NCBI RefSeq assembly: GCF_022524345.1
Contig: NZ_JAKWJU010000002.1
Span: 6,004,001 to 6,068,000 of the forward strand
DNA length: 64,000 nt
Origin: Streptomyces marispadix
GTDB taxonomy: Bacteria > Actinomycetota > Actinomycetes > Streptomycetales > Streptomycetaceae
Direction: 5' to 3'
Shown here: piece after piece, positions 53,492-62,955 of the stretch
How positions within the stretch are numbered: the stretch's first letter is position 1
Layout: the number at the start of each line of letters is the position of its first letter
Translations under genes and position numbers: made by a program
Notes under the pieces: generated by a model
Databases searched by the model: none
What the model was told of the DNA's origin: nothing
What the model saw: only the letters and a program-made list of their open reading frames with translations

Positions 53492-54388
53492 TCAGGACGC
53501 GTCCAGCATGACCGAGCGGGTCAGGCTGCGTGGGGTGTCGGGGTCGAGGCCGCGTGCCTGTGCGCGAGCCAGCGCTATGCGCTGCACCAGCACCAGCTCG
53601 GCCAGCGGATCACGCTGCTCGTGGTGTACGAACGTGCCCCCGGTGCGGGCGACTTCGTCTCCGAGTCCTTCCGGCGGCGGCCCGAACATCCATGTCACCC
53701 GGCCCGGTGCGGCGATGGATATCGGTCCGTGCCGGTACTCCATGGCCGGGTAGGACTCCGTCCAGGACTGCGACGCCTCTCGCATCTTCAGTGCCGCCTC
53801 GTGCGCCAGTCCGACCGTCCAGCCGGTGCCGAGGAAGGTGAACTGTTCGGCGTCGACCCACTCCTGCCGGATCTCCGCCGTCAGTGCCCCCTCGGCGTCG
53901 TGTGCCGCCGCGCCCATGTCCTCCCCGAGGTGGGCGCGCAGCAGTGCGAGGGCGCTGGTGGCGAACCGGGTCTGCACGACGGACCGTTCGTCGGCGAAGG
54001 GGAGGGCGACCGTCTCGTCCGAAAGGCCGGTCGCCGGTGTGCCGGGGTCGCCGATGACGGTCACCGTGGGAACGCGTCCCCGAAGCGACTCCAGCAGCCG
54101 CAGCACCTCCGTCGTCGTGCCGGAGCGGGTGAGGGCCAGCACCTCGTCGTACTCCCGGTCCGCTCCCAGCAGCGCCTCGGACGCCGCGAACGCGTCCGTC
54201 ACGCCGTGCCCGGCTCCCTCGCGCAGGGCGGCGTACGCCTGAGCCATGAACCACGAGGTGCCGCATCCGACCGCGGCGACCCGCAGCCCGTGCCGTGGCA
54301 GCCGTGCCGATCCGGCCAGTCGCGCGGCCTCTCGCCACGTATCCGGCTGGCTGCTCAACTCCCGCTCCATATATGTGTTTCCGCTCAT
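53492..54388 (-). CDS. SIS-domain sugar-phosphate isomerase/deaminase (AgaS-like)
   Basis: 298 residues. Two SIS halves: V-A-A-V-G-C-G-T-S-W-F-M-A near residue 37 and S-R-S-G-T-T-T-E-V-L near 88 (T-R-S-G-T-T-T-E), then L-G-T-G-W-T-V-G-L-A-H-E-A-A-L-K near 185 and E-Y-R-H-G-P-I near 215. Such proteins aminate, deaminate or isomerise hexose/hexosamine phosphates. It is on the same strand as the aldolase and DeoR genes, 235 bp upstream of the aldolase. Confidence 0.88.
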   Translation of the reverse strand: MSGNTYMERELSSQPDTWREAARLAGSARLPRHGLRVAAVGCGTSWFMAQAYAALREGAGHGVTDAFAASEALLGADREYDEVLALTRSGTTTEVLRLLESLRGRVPTVTVIGDPGTPATGLSDETVALPFADERSVVQTRFATSALALLRAHLGEDMGAAAHDAEGALTAEIRQEWVDAEQFTFLGTGWTVGLAHEAALKMREASQSWTESYPAMEYRHGPISIAAPGRVTWMFGPPPEGLGDEVARTGGTFVHHEQRDPLAELVLVQRIALARAQARGLDPDTPRSLTRSVMLDAS

Positions 54389-54482
54389 CGCGCCCCGCCC
54401 CTTTCTCGCCTGACCGGCGCTTCCACTCCGCCCGGCGGTCCGCTCGCGAGCGTTGCCGCGAACCGAACTCGTAGTGCGCGAA

Positions 54483-54512
54483 ACTGATTGTTTCCTCCAA
54501 GCTGCAATCAGT
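54483..54512. promoter_or_regulatory. Inverted repeat ACTGATTG-N14-CAATCAGT before the SIS gene
   Basis: Perfect 8-bp arms with a 14-bp spacer (22 bp centre to centre), 95-124 bp upstream of the SIS gene ATG. Candidate DeoR-type operator. The gap 54389-54779 (391 bp) otherwise holds only the divergent start of the CoA-transferase block; no further gene. Confidence 0.5.
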
Positions 54513-54738
54513 ATCGCGCATTCGCCGTGCGGGGCGCCATTGCACGTAAGGGTGGGCTGCGGTGGACGATGTTGACGCTTGCGGCGACCGGCGCCCGCCT
54601 CGCCGACCCGCCTGTCGCCGCCGCTCTCCGCCCCCGCCCCGGGCGGCCCTCGCCCATGTGGTGCATGCCACGCAGCGGCCGTGCCCGACCGGTCCTCCCG
54701 GGCTTGTGGAATGGGCAGCGCCTCCTTAGCATCCCTGG

Positions 54739-54757
54739 TGTTACATCAGTTGTGTCA
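54739..54757. promoter_or_regulatory. Imperfect dyad TGTTACA-N5-TGTGTCA before the acyl-CoA block
   Basis: Seven-bp arms match at five positions, 5-bp spacer, 23 bp before the frameshifted CoA-transferase ATG. Its AT-richness contrasts with flanks. Confidence 0.35.
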
Positions 54758-54779
54758 AAGTGTCGGAGGACGGGGCGAG

Positions 54780-56031
54780 ATGACGGCAGCGACGCAGCGG
54801 GACGGAGGTCGCCAAGGTCCGCTCCGCGGCGTACGCGTCGTGGAGTTGGCAGGGATCGGCCCCGGCCCGTTCGCCGGGATGCTGCTCGGCGATCTGGGCG
54901 CCGACGTCGTACGCGTCGACCGCCCCGGCGGCGCCCCGCTCGGCATCGACCCCGCCGGTGACATCACCAACCGCAACAAGCGCTCCGTGACCCTCGACCT
55001 CAAGGACCCCGCCGGTCTGGCCACCGCGCTCGACCTCGTCGAGCGCGCCGACGTGCTCATCGAGGGCAACCGGCCCGGTGTCGCCGAACGCCTCGGCATC
55101 GGGCCCGAAGACTGCCTCGCCCGCAACCCCTCCCTCGTCTACGCCCGCATGACCGGCTGGGGCCAGGACGGCCCCCTCGCACAGCGCGCGGGACACGACA
55201 TCGGCTACATCGCCCTCACCGGCGCCCTCGGGATGACCGGCCCCGCCGGCGGCCCCTTACGCGGCCGCGAACCTGCTCGGGGACTACGCCGGCGGTTCGC
55301 TCTATCTGGTGGTCGGCGTGCTGGCCGCCCTGCATCACGCACGCACCCCGGAGGGCCGGGGCCAGGTCGTCGACGCCGCCATCGTGGACGGCACGAGCCA
55401 TCTCACGGCCATGATCCACGGAATGCTCGCCGCCGGTGCCTGGCAGGACAGGCGAGGCTCCAACCTGCTGGACGGAGGCGCTCCCTTCTACGGCACCTAC
55501 GAGACCGCCGACGGCGGGCACATGGCCGTCGGAGCGCTGGAACCGCAGTTCTACCGGGAGTTCGTGCGCCTGCTCGGAATCGGGGGCGCGGACGGCGGCG
55601 AGGCGGAGCTGCCCGACCGTGAAGACCCCGGCGCCTGGGGCGAGTTGCGTGCCCTCGTCGCCGACCGGTTCAAGACCCGTACCAGGGACGAGTGGGACGA
55701 GGTCTTCCGCGACTCGGACGCCTGCGTCGCCCCCGTGCTGTCCCTGCGGGAAGCGCCGCGGCACCCCCATCTCGTCGCGCGGGACACCTTCGTCGAGCAC
55801 TCGGGCATCACACAGCCCGCGCCCGCACCGCGCTTCTCCGCCACCCCGGCCGCCGTCTCGCGACCGCCCGCCGTGCCCGGCGCCGACGCCGCCGACGTGG
55901 CGCGCGACTGGCACTTGCCCGCCCTGGCGGAACCGTCCGCCGCCCACACCCGCAGCGGCTCCGACAGCGGCCGAGACACCCACACCGGCACCAGCCCCGC
56001 CCCCGACCCCGTCAAGGACAGTGACGCATGA
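54780..56031 (+). pseudogene. CaiB/BaiF CoA-transferase / alpha-methylacyl-CoA racemase-like gene with a frameshift
   Basis: Starts at ATG 54780 with GGAGGA. The first part is family-typical: [29 protein letters not shown] near residue 15, then [11 protein letters not shown]. Near 55255-55262 the frame shifts by one: after G-P-A-G-G-P the coding signal moves to the next frame, which reads [15 protein letters not shown] and continues [13 protein letters not shown] to the stop at 56031. The second-frame stop overlaps the next ATG, as in intact operons. A real mutation or a one-base assembly error are both possible. Intact length would be about 416 residues. Confidence 0.75.
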
Positions 56032-57053
56032 AGATCGCCACGCCCCTCCAGTACGCCGACAACCCCCGTACCGCCGCCGAAGAGGTCGTGAAGCTGGAGG
56101 CCGCGGGCCTCGACGCGGTGTGGGTCGCCGAGGCGTACGGCTTCGACTCGCCCACCGTGATGGGCTACATCGCCGCCCGCACCGAGCGCCTGCTCATCGG
56201 CGCCGGCATCCTCAACGTCTACTCCCGTACGCCCGCGCTCATCGCGCAGACCGGTGCGGGCCTCGACGTGCTCTCCGAGGGGCGTGCCCTGCTGGGCCTC
56301 GGCGCCTCCGGACCGCAGGTCGTGGAGGGCTGGCACGGCAAGGCCTACGACAAGCCGCTGGGCCGCACCCGGGAGACCGTGGAGCTGTGCAGGCGGATCT
56401 GGCGGCGCGAGGTCATCGACCACCACGGCATCACCGACATGCCGCTGCCCGCCGAGAAGGGCGGCAAGCTCGGCAAGCCGCTGAAGTTCCTCAACCGGCC
56501 GCAGCGGGCGGAGATTCCGCTGTACATCGCCTCGCTGGGACCGGCCAACGTCCGCATGACCGCCGAGATCGCCGACGGATGGCTGCCGCATCTCTTCGTG
56601 CCCGAGAAGGCGAAGCAGGTGTGGGGCAAGGCCCTGGAGGAAGGCACCGCGCTGCGCGACCCCGAGCGCGGCCCCCTGGAGATCTCCGCGGGCACGCTCC
56701 TGGCGATCGGGGAGGACGCCGCCGCCGTACGGGAGCATGTGCGGCCGCTGATCGCCCTGTACATCGGGGGCATGGGGGCCAAGGGGAAGAACTTCTACAA
56801 CGACGTGGCCCGGGCGTACGGTTATGAGGAGGCGGCCGAGAAGGTGCAGGACCTCTACCTCGCGGGAAAGAAGCGGGAGGCTGAGGCCGCGGTCCCCGCC
56901 GAGTTCTGCGAACTGGTCTCCCTCTGCGGTCCCGAGGGATATGTGCGTGAGCGCATCGAGGCGTTCCGCGAGGCCGGGGTGACGATGCTCAACGTCACGC
57001 CCGTCGGGCCCGAACCGGCCAGGCTCATCGAGAAGATCAAGAGCTGGGTCTGA
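56028..57053 (+). CDS. LLM-class F420-dependent oxidoreductase
   Basis: 341 residues; ATG overlaps the preceding stop. (beta/alpha)8 luciferase-like fold: V-K-L-E-A-A-G-L-D-A-V-W-V-A-E-A-Y near residue 22, L-G-L-G-A-S-G-P-Q-V-V-E-G-W-H-G near 90-105, and L-G-P-A-N-V-R-M-T-A-E-I-A-D-G-W near 170. Hydride transfer with F420 is typical of actinobacterial members. In this operon it may reduce or oxidise an acyl-CoA intermediate; the substrate is unknown. Confidence 0.86.
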   Translation: MKIATPLQYADNPRTAAEEVVKLEAAGLDAVWVAEAYGFDSPTVMGYIAARTERLLIGAGILNVYSRTPALIAQTGAGLDVLSEGRALLGLGASGPQVVEGWHGKAYDKPLGRTRETVELCRRIWRREVIDHHGITDMPLPAEKGGKLGKPLKFLNRPQRAEIPLYIASLGPANVRMTAEIADGWLPHLFVPEKAKQVWGKALEEGTALRDPERGPLEISAGTLLAIGEDAAAVREHVRPLIALYIGGMGAKGKNFYNDVARAYGYEEAAEKVQDLYLAGKKREAEAAVPAEFCELVSLCGPEGYVRERIEAFREAGVTMLNVTPVGPEPARLIEKIKSWV

Positions 57054-57183
57054 AGGGCGCGGCAGGCCAGCGCACGGCCGGACGGCACACGCGCAGACGG
57101 GCATCCATGCAGACGGCCAGGCCACGCAGGGCAGCGAGCAGCGGGCAGCGAGACGCGAAGGCTCAAAGGGGAGCACCGACCAT

Positions 57184-58326
57184 ATGAAGCGCCAGATCTT
57201 CACCGAGGACCACGAAGCGTTCCGGCAGACCGTCCGCACCTTCCTCGCCAAGGAGGTCGAGCCGCACTACGAGCAGTGGGAGAAGGACGGCATCGTCTCC
57301 CGTGAGGCGTGGCTGGCGGCCGGACGTCAGGGACTGCTGGGCCTGGCCGTGCCCGAGGAGTACGGAGGCGGCGGCAACGGCGACTTCCGCTACGCCGCGG
57401 TGCTCGGCGAGGAGTTCGCCCGCGCCGGGGTCGCGGGCCTCGCGCTCGGCCTGCACAACGACATCATCGGCCCCTATCTCACCTCGCTGGCCACCGAGGA
57501 GCAGAAGAGACGCTGGCTGCCCGGCTTCTGCTCCGGCGAGATCGTCACGGCCATCGCCATGACCGAGCCCGGCGCCGGCTCCGACCTCCAGGGCATCCGC
57601 ACCACCGCGCAGGACGAGGGCGACCACTGGGTGCTCAACGGCTCCAAGACGTTCATCTCCAACGGCATCCTCGCCGACCTGGTGATCGTCGTGGCCCGTA
57701 CGAAGCCCGAGGGCGGCGCGAAGGGGCTCAGCCTCCTCGTCGTCGAGCGGGGCATGCCCGGCTTCGAACGCGGCCGCAACCTCGACAAGATCGGGCAGAA
57801 GTCGCAGGACACCGCCGAACTGTTCTTCAACGACGTGCATGTGCCGAAGGAGAACCTGCTGGGCGAGCTGCACGGCGCCTTCGTCCATCTGATGACGAAC
57901 CTCGCGCAGGAGCGGCTGGCCATCGCCGTCGGGGCCGTCGCCGGCGCGGAGGAGATCCTGGAGCAGACGACCCGGTATGTGAAGGAGCGCGAGGCGTTCG
58001 GCCGCCCGCTCGCGAAGCTCCAGCACGTCCGGTTCGAGATCGCCGAACTGGCGACGGAGTGCGCCGTGACCCGCAGCTTCCTCGACCGCTGCATCGAGGA
58101 CCACGCGAAGGGCGAACTGGACGCCGCGCACGCCTCCATGGCGAAGTGGTGGACGACCGAGCTGCAAAAGCGCGTCACCGACCGCTGCCTCCAACTCCAC
58201 GGCGGCTACGGCTACATGAACGAATTCCCCGTCGCCCGTGCCTACACCGACGGGCGGATCCAGACGATCTACGGCGGCACGACCGAGATCATGAAGGAGA
58301 TCATCGGCCGTTCGATCCTGGACTGA
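57184..58326 (+). CDS. Acyl-CoA dehydrogenase
   Basis: 380 residues; AAGGGGAG upstream. FAD/substrate motifs: [12 protein letters not shown] near residue 123, F-I-S-N-G near 155, R-L-A-I-A-V-G near 240, Q-L-H-G-G-Y-G-Y near 337, and the C-terminal [10 protein letters not shown] with the catalytic Glu near 367. Introduces the alpha,beta double bond in beta-oxidation. Follows the LLM gene after 130 bp. Confidence 0.93.
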   Translation: MKRQIFTEDHEAFRQTVRTFLAKEVEPHYEQWEKDGIVSREAWLAAGRQGLLGLAVPEEYGGGGNGDFRYAAVLGEEFARAGVAGLALGLHNDIIGPYLTSLATEEQKRRWLPGFCSGEIVTAIAMTEPGAGSDLQGIRTTAQDEGDHWVLNGSKTFISNGILADLVIVVARTKPEGGAKGLSLLVVERGMPGFERGRNLDKIGQKSQDTAELFFNDVHVPKENLLGELHGAFVHLMTNLAQERLAIAVGAVAGAEEILEQTTRYVKEREAFGRPLAKLQHVRFEIAELATECAVTRSFLDRCIEDHAKGELDAAHASMAKWWTTELQKRVTDRCLQLHGGYGYMNEFPVARAYTDGRIQTIYGGTTEIMKEIIGRSILD

Positions 58327-58463
58327 TCAGCCATGCACGCGACCTCGTACCCGACCCGGCCCGGAACCCGGCGTCCAGCCCGGCTCCGCAGCGGCCCCGT
58401 AGCGACCCGGTCGTCCCCTCCGGCCGGCCCGACCGACCCGTACGCACCGAAAGGCTGCCGATC

Positions 58464-59678
<1,215 letters not shown>

Positions 59679-59799
59679 CAGACCGCTTGGACGCACGGCT
59701 CCGACGCACGCTCAGCAGCAGCCCCGACCCCAGGCGCCGCCACCGGCCGCCGACTCCCGCGCCCCCGCCCCGTCCTCACGTACGGAGAGAAAACCCACC

Positions 59800-61980
59800 A
59801 TGCCCGAGTCCACGACCATCCGCTGGGAGCAGGACGACACCGGAGTCGTCACGCTCGTACTGGACGACCCCGACCAGTCCGCCAACACCATGAACGCCGC
59901 GTTCAAGGAGTCGCTCGGCGTCGTAGCCGACCGGCTGGAGCGCGAGAACGAAGCAGGCAACGTCCGCGGCGTGATCGTCACGTCCGCCAAGAAGACGTTC
60001 TTCGCGGGCGGCGACCTCAACGACCTCATCCGCGCCCGCCCCGAGGACGCCGAGGAGGTCTTCGAAGGCAGCATGCAGATCAAGCGCGATCTGCGCCGCA
60101 TCGAGACCCTCGGCAAGCCCGTCGTCGCCGCCATCAACGGAGCGGCGCTCGGCGGCGGTTTCGAGATCGCGCTGGCCTGCCACCACCGTGTCGCCCTCGA
60201 CGCGAAGGGCTCCAAGATCGGCTGCCCCGAGGCCACCTTGGGTCTGCTTCCCGCCGGAGGCGGCGTGACCCGTACCGTCCGCCTCCTCGGGATCGCGGAC
60301 GCGCTGCTGAACGTGCTCCTCCAGGGCCAGCAGTACTTCCCCGCCAAGGCCAAGGAGAAGGGCCTGGTGCACGAGGTCGTCGACAGCCAGGAGGAGATGC
60401 TGGCCGCCGCCCGCGCCTTCATCGACGCCAACCCCGAGTCGCAGCAGCCCTGGGACGTGAAGGGCTACAAGATCCCCGGCGGCACCCCGTCCAACCCGAA
60501 GTTCGCCGCCAACCTCCCCGCGTTCCCGGCCAACTTGAGGAAGCAGACCGGCGGTGCGCCCTACCCCGCCCAGCACAACATCCTCGCCGCGGCCGTCGAG
60601 GGCTCCCAGGTCGACTTCGAACTCGCCCAGGTCATCGAGGCCCGCTACTTCGTCGAGCTGGTCACCGGGCAGATCTCGAAGAACATGATCCAGGCGTTCT
60701 TCTTCGACATGCAGGCCGTCAACGCCGGACGCAGCCGCCCCAAGGGCATCGAGCCGCGCCCCGTACGCAAGGTCGCGGTCCTCGGCGCCGGCATGATGGG
60801 CGCGGGCATCGCCTACTCGTGCGCCAAGGCAGGCATCGACGTCGTACTGAAGGACGTCTCGGCCGAGGCCGCCGAGAAGGGCAAGGGCTACTCCGAGGGC
60901 CTGCTGAAGAAGGCCCTCGGGCGGGGCCGTACGACGCAGGACAAGGCCGACGCGCTCCTCGCCCGCATCACCCCCACCGCCGACCCGCAGGACCTCGCGG
61001 GCTGCGACGCCGTCATCGAGGCCGTCTTCGAGGACCCGGCGCTCAAGCACAAGGTGTTCCAGGAGATCCAGGACATCGTCGAGCCGGACGCGCTGCTGTG
61101 CTCCAACACCTCGACGCTGCCCATCACTTCACTCGCCGAAGGCGTCGAGCGCCAGGCCGACTTCATCGGCCTGCACTTCTTCTCACCCGTCGACAAGATG
61201 CCGCTCGTGGAGATCATCAAGGGCCGCGCCACGGGCGATGAGGCACTGGCACGAGCCTTCGACCTGGTGCAGCAGATCAAGAAGACCCCGATCGTCGTCA
61301 ACGACTCCCGAGGCTTCTTCACCTCCCGAGTCATCGGCCACTTCATCAACGAAGGCGTCGCGCTCGTAGGGGAGGGCGTGGAGCCCGCGACCGTCGAACA
61401 GGCCGCCGCACAGGCCGGATACCCGGCCAAGGTGCTCTCCCTCATGGACGAGCTGACCCTCACCCTTCCCCGCAAGATCCGCGAGGAGACCCGGCGCGGA
61501 CTGGAGGCCGAAGGCGTCGAGTGGCAGCCGCACCCCGCGGACGCCGTCATCGACAGGATGGTCGACGAGTTCGGACGCACCGGGCGCAGCGGAGGCGCCG
61601 GCTTCTACGACTACGGCGAGGACGGCAAGCGCGGCAGGCTCTGGCCCGGACTGCGCGAGCACTTCAAGAAGGACGCCGACCCCGGCATCCCCTTCGAGGA
61701 CATGAAGGAGCGGATGCTCTTCGCCGAGGCCCTGGACACCGTGCGCCTCTTCGAGGAGGGCGTCCTCACCTCCGTCGCCGACGCCAACATCGGCTCCATC
61801 ATGGGCATCGGCTTCCCGCCGTGGACGGGCGGAGTGATCCAGTACATCAACGGCTACGAGGGCGGTCCCGCCGGATTCGTCGCCCGCGCACGCGAACTGA
61901 AGGACCGCTACGGCGACCGCTTCGCCGTGCCGGAACTGCTCGCGCGGAAGGCCGAGGCGGGCGAGGTCTTCAAGGACTGA
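59800..61980 (+). CDS. FadB/FadJ-type bifunctional enoyl-CoA hydratase/3-hydroxyacyl-CoA dehydrogenase
   Basis: 726 residues. Enoyl-CoA hydratase domain: F-F-A-G-G-D-L-N-D-L near residue 67 and N-G-A-A-L-G-G-G-F-E-I-A-L-A-C near 112. 3-Hydroxyacyl-CoA dehydrogenase domain: V-L-G-A-G-M-M-G-A-G-I near 328 and H-F-F-S-P-V-D-K-M-P-L near 463, with a C-terminal domain from about 510. Performs the hydration and second oxidation of beta-oxidation. Usual length for alpha-subunit proteins. Directly downstream of the thiolase, its usual partner. Confidence 0.94.
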   Translation: MPESTTIRWEQDDTGVVTLVLDDPDQSANTMNAAFKESLGVVADRLERENEAGNVRGVIVTSAKKTFFAGGDLNDLIRARPEDAEEVFEGSMQIKRDLRRIETLGKPVVAAINGAALGGGFEIALACHHRVALDAKGSKIGCPEATLGLLPAGGGVTRTVRLLGIADALLNVLLQGQQYFPAKAKEKGLVHEVVDSQEEMLAAARAFIDANPESQQPWDVKGYKIPGGTPSNPKFAANLPAFPANLRKQTGGAPYPAQHNILAAAVEGSQVDFELAQVIEARYFVELVTGQISKNMIQAFFFDMQAVNAGRSRPKGIEPRPVRKVAVLGAGMMGAGIAYSCAKAGIDVVLKDVSAEAAEKGKGYSEGLLKKALGRGRTTQDKADALLARITPTADPQDLAGCDAVIEAVFEDPALKHKVFQEIQDIVEPDALLCSNTSTLPITSLAEGVERQADFIGLHFFSPVDKMPLVEIIKGRATGDEALARAFDLVQQIKKTPIVVNDSRGFFTSRVIGHFINEGVALVGEGVEPATVEQAAAQAGYPAKVLSLMDELTLTLPRKIREETRRGLEAEGVEWQPHPADAVIDRMVDEFGRTGRSGGAGFYDYGEDGKRGRLWPGLREHFKKDADPGIPFEDMKERMLFAEALDTVRLFEEGVLTSVADANIGSIMGIGFPPWTGGVIQYINGYEGGPAGFVARARELKDRYGDRFAVPELLARKAEAGEVFKD

Positions 61981-61987
61981 CCCCGCA

Positions 61988-62794
61988 CTAGGAGCCGGAG
62001 GCGTCACCGGAAGAGCCGGAGACGTCACCGGACGACGAGGAACGCGGGGCGCGCTCCTCGGAGAACGCGCCCCGCAGCTCCTCCTTAAGCGACCGCTGGA
62101 AAGCGGTCATCAGCGCCTGCACCACCATCGGCTGCATATGGGCCGACAGCGACTTCATCCGCTCGACCTGGTCCGGGTCCTCCTCCAGCGCCCGGTACGG
62201 CGCCCACACCTCGTCCTTGAACAGGCGGCTCAGCTCACGTGCCGCCGCTCTCGCGTGCTCCAGCATCGCCTCACGCGCCGCGATGATCGTCTTCTGCGAC
62301 AGCGGCACGTCCAGCAACCGCACCCCGAGGTGCAGCAGCGCGGGATCGACCAGGAAACGCTCCGGGTCGCCGGTGGTCTCCAGCACGCCCATCGCCGTGA
62401 GCCGCTCCAGATCGTCGCCGGTCAGCTCGCGGCCGACCCGCCGCTCCAGTTCCTCACGTCCCGCCTCGTCGACGGTGTCGGGCATCCAGGACGCCACCAT
62501 GGCGCGGTGGATGGCCAGATCGTGCGGGTCGGTGTCCTCCGGGAGGCGCCGCAGATAGCGCTCGATCGCCGCCAGCGTCATGCCCTGGTTCTGCAACTCC
62601 TCGATCAGCGCCAGCCGGGACAGATGCGCCGGGCCGTAGCGGCCGACCCTGCGCGGGCCGATCGCGGGCGGAGGCAGCAGGCCGCGGGTGCTGTAGAAGC
62701 GGATCGTACGGACCGTCACGCCCGCCCGCGCGGCGAGCTCGTCCACGGTCAGGCTCTCCATGCCGCCCTGGCCGTTCGGCTGCTGCTGCTCCAT
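61988..62794 (-). CDS. MerR-family transcriptional regulator
   Basis: 268 residues from ATG 62794, which has AGGAG; a GTG at 62812 overlaps that SD and is less likely. L-T-V-D-E-L-A-A-R-A-G-V-T-V-R-T-I-R-F-Y-S-T-R-G-L-L near residue 15 is the MerR helix-turn-helix, then R-V-G-R-Y-G-P-A-H-L-S-R-L. The C-terminal 190 residues are helical and end in a Ser/Gly-rich tail. It converges with the FadB-like gene and diverges from an acyl-CoA ligase gene, so control of fatty-acid genes is likely. Confidence 0.9.
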   Translation of the reverse strand: MEQQQPNGQGGMESLTVDELAARAGVTVRTIRFYSTRGLLPPPAIGPRRVGRYGPAHLSRLALIEELQNQGMTLAAIERYLRRLPEDTDPHDLAIHRAMVASWMPDTVDEAGREELERRVGRELTGDDLERLTAMGVLETTGDPERFLVDPALLHLGVRLLDVPLSQKTIIAAREAMLEHARAAARELSRLFKDEVWAPYRALEEDPDQVERMKSLSAHMQPMVVQALMTAFQRSLKEELRGAFSEERAPRSSSSGDVSGSSGDASGS

Positions 62795-62852
62795 GCGCGT
62801 TTCTCCTGACACCGTCCGGTCGAACTACGTTCAACAGTATTGCTGTCTCACT

Positions 62853-62872
62853 GGGCATGTACTGCAATGCCC
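62853..62872. promoter_or_regulatory. Inverted repeat GGGCAT-N8-ATGCCC between merR and the ligase
   Basis: Perfect 6-bp arms (20 bp total) in the divergent gap. MerR sites are usually this long and sit between -35 and -10. The ligase start is 84 bp downstream. Confidence 0.5.
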
Positions 62873-62955
62873 CCGTAGGGGATCTCTCCAGCACACATGG
62901 GCCCGCCTCACCGGCCCCTGAACGGCAAGGCCGTGCATGCACACCGGAGGCTGTT

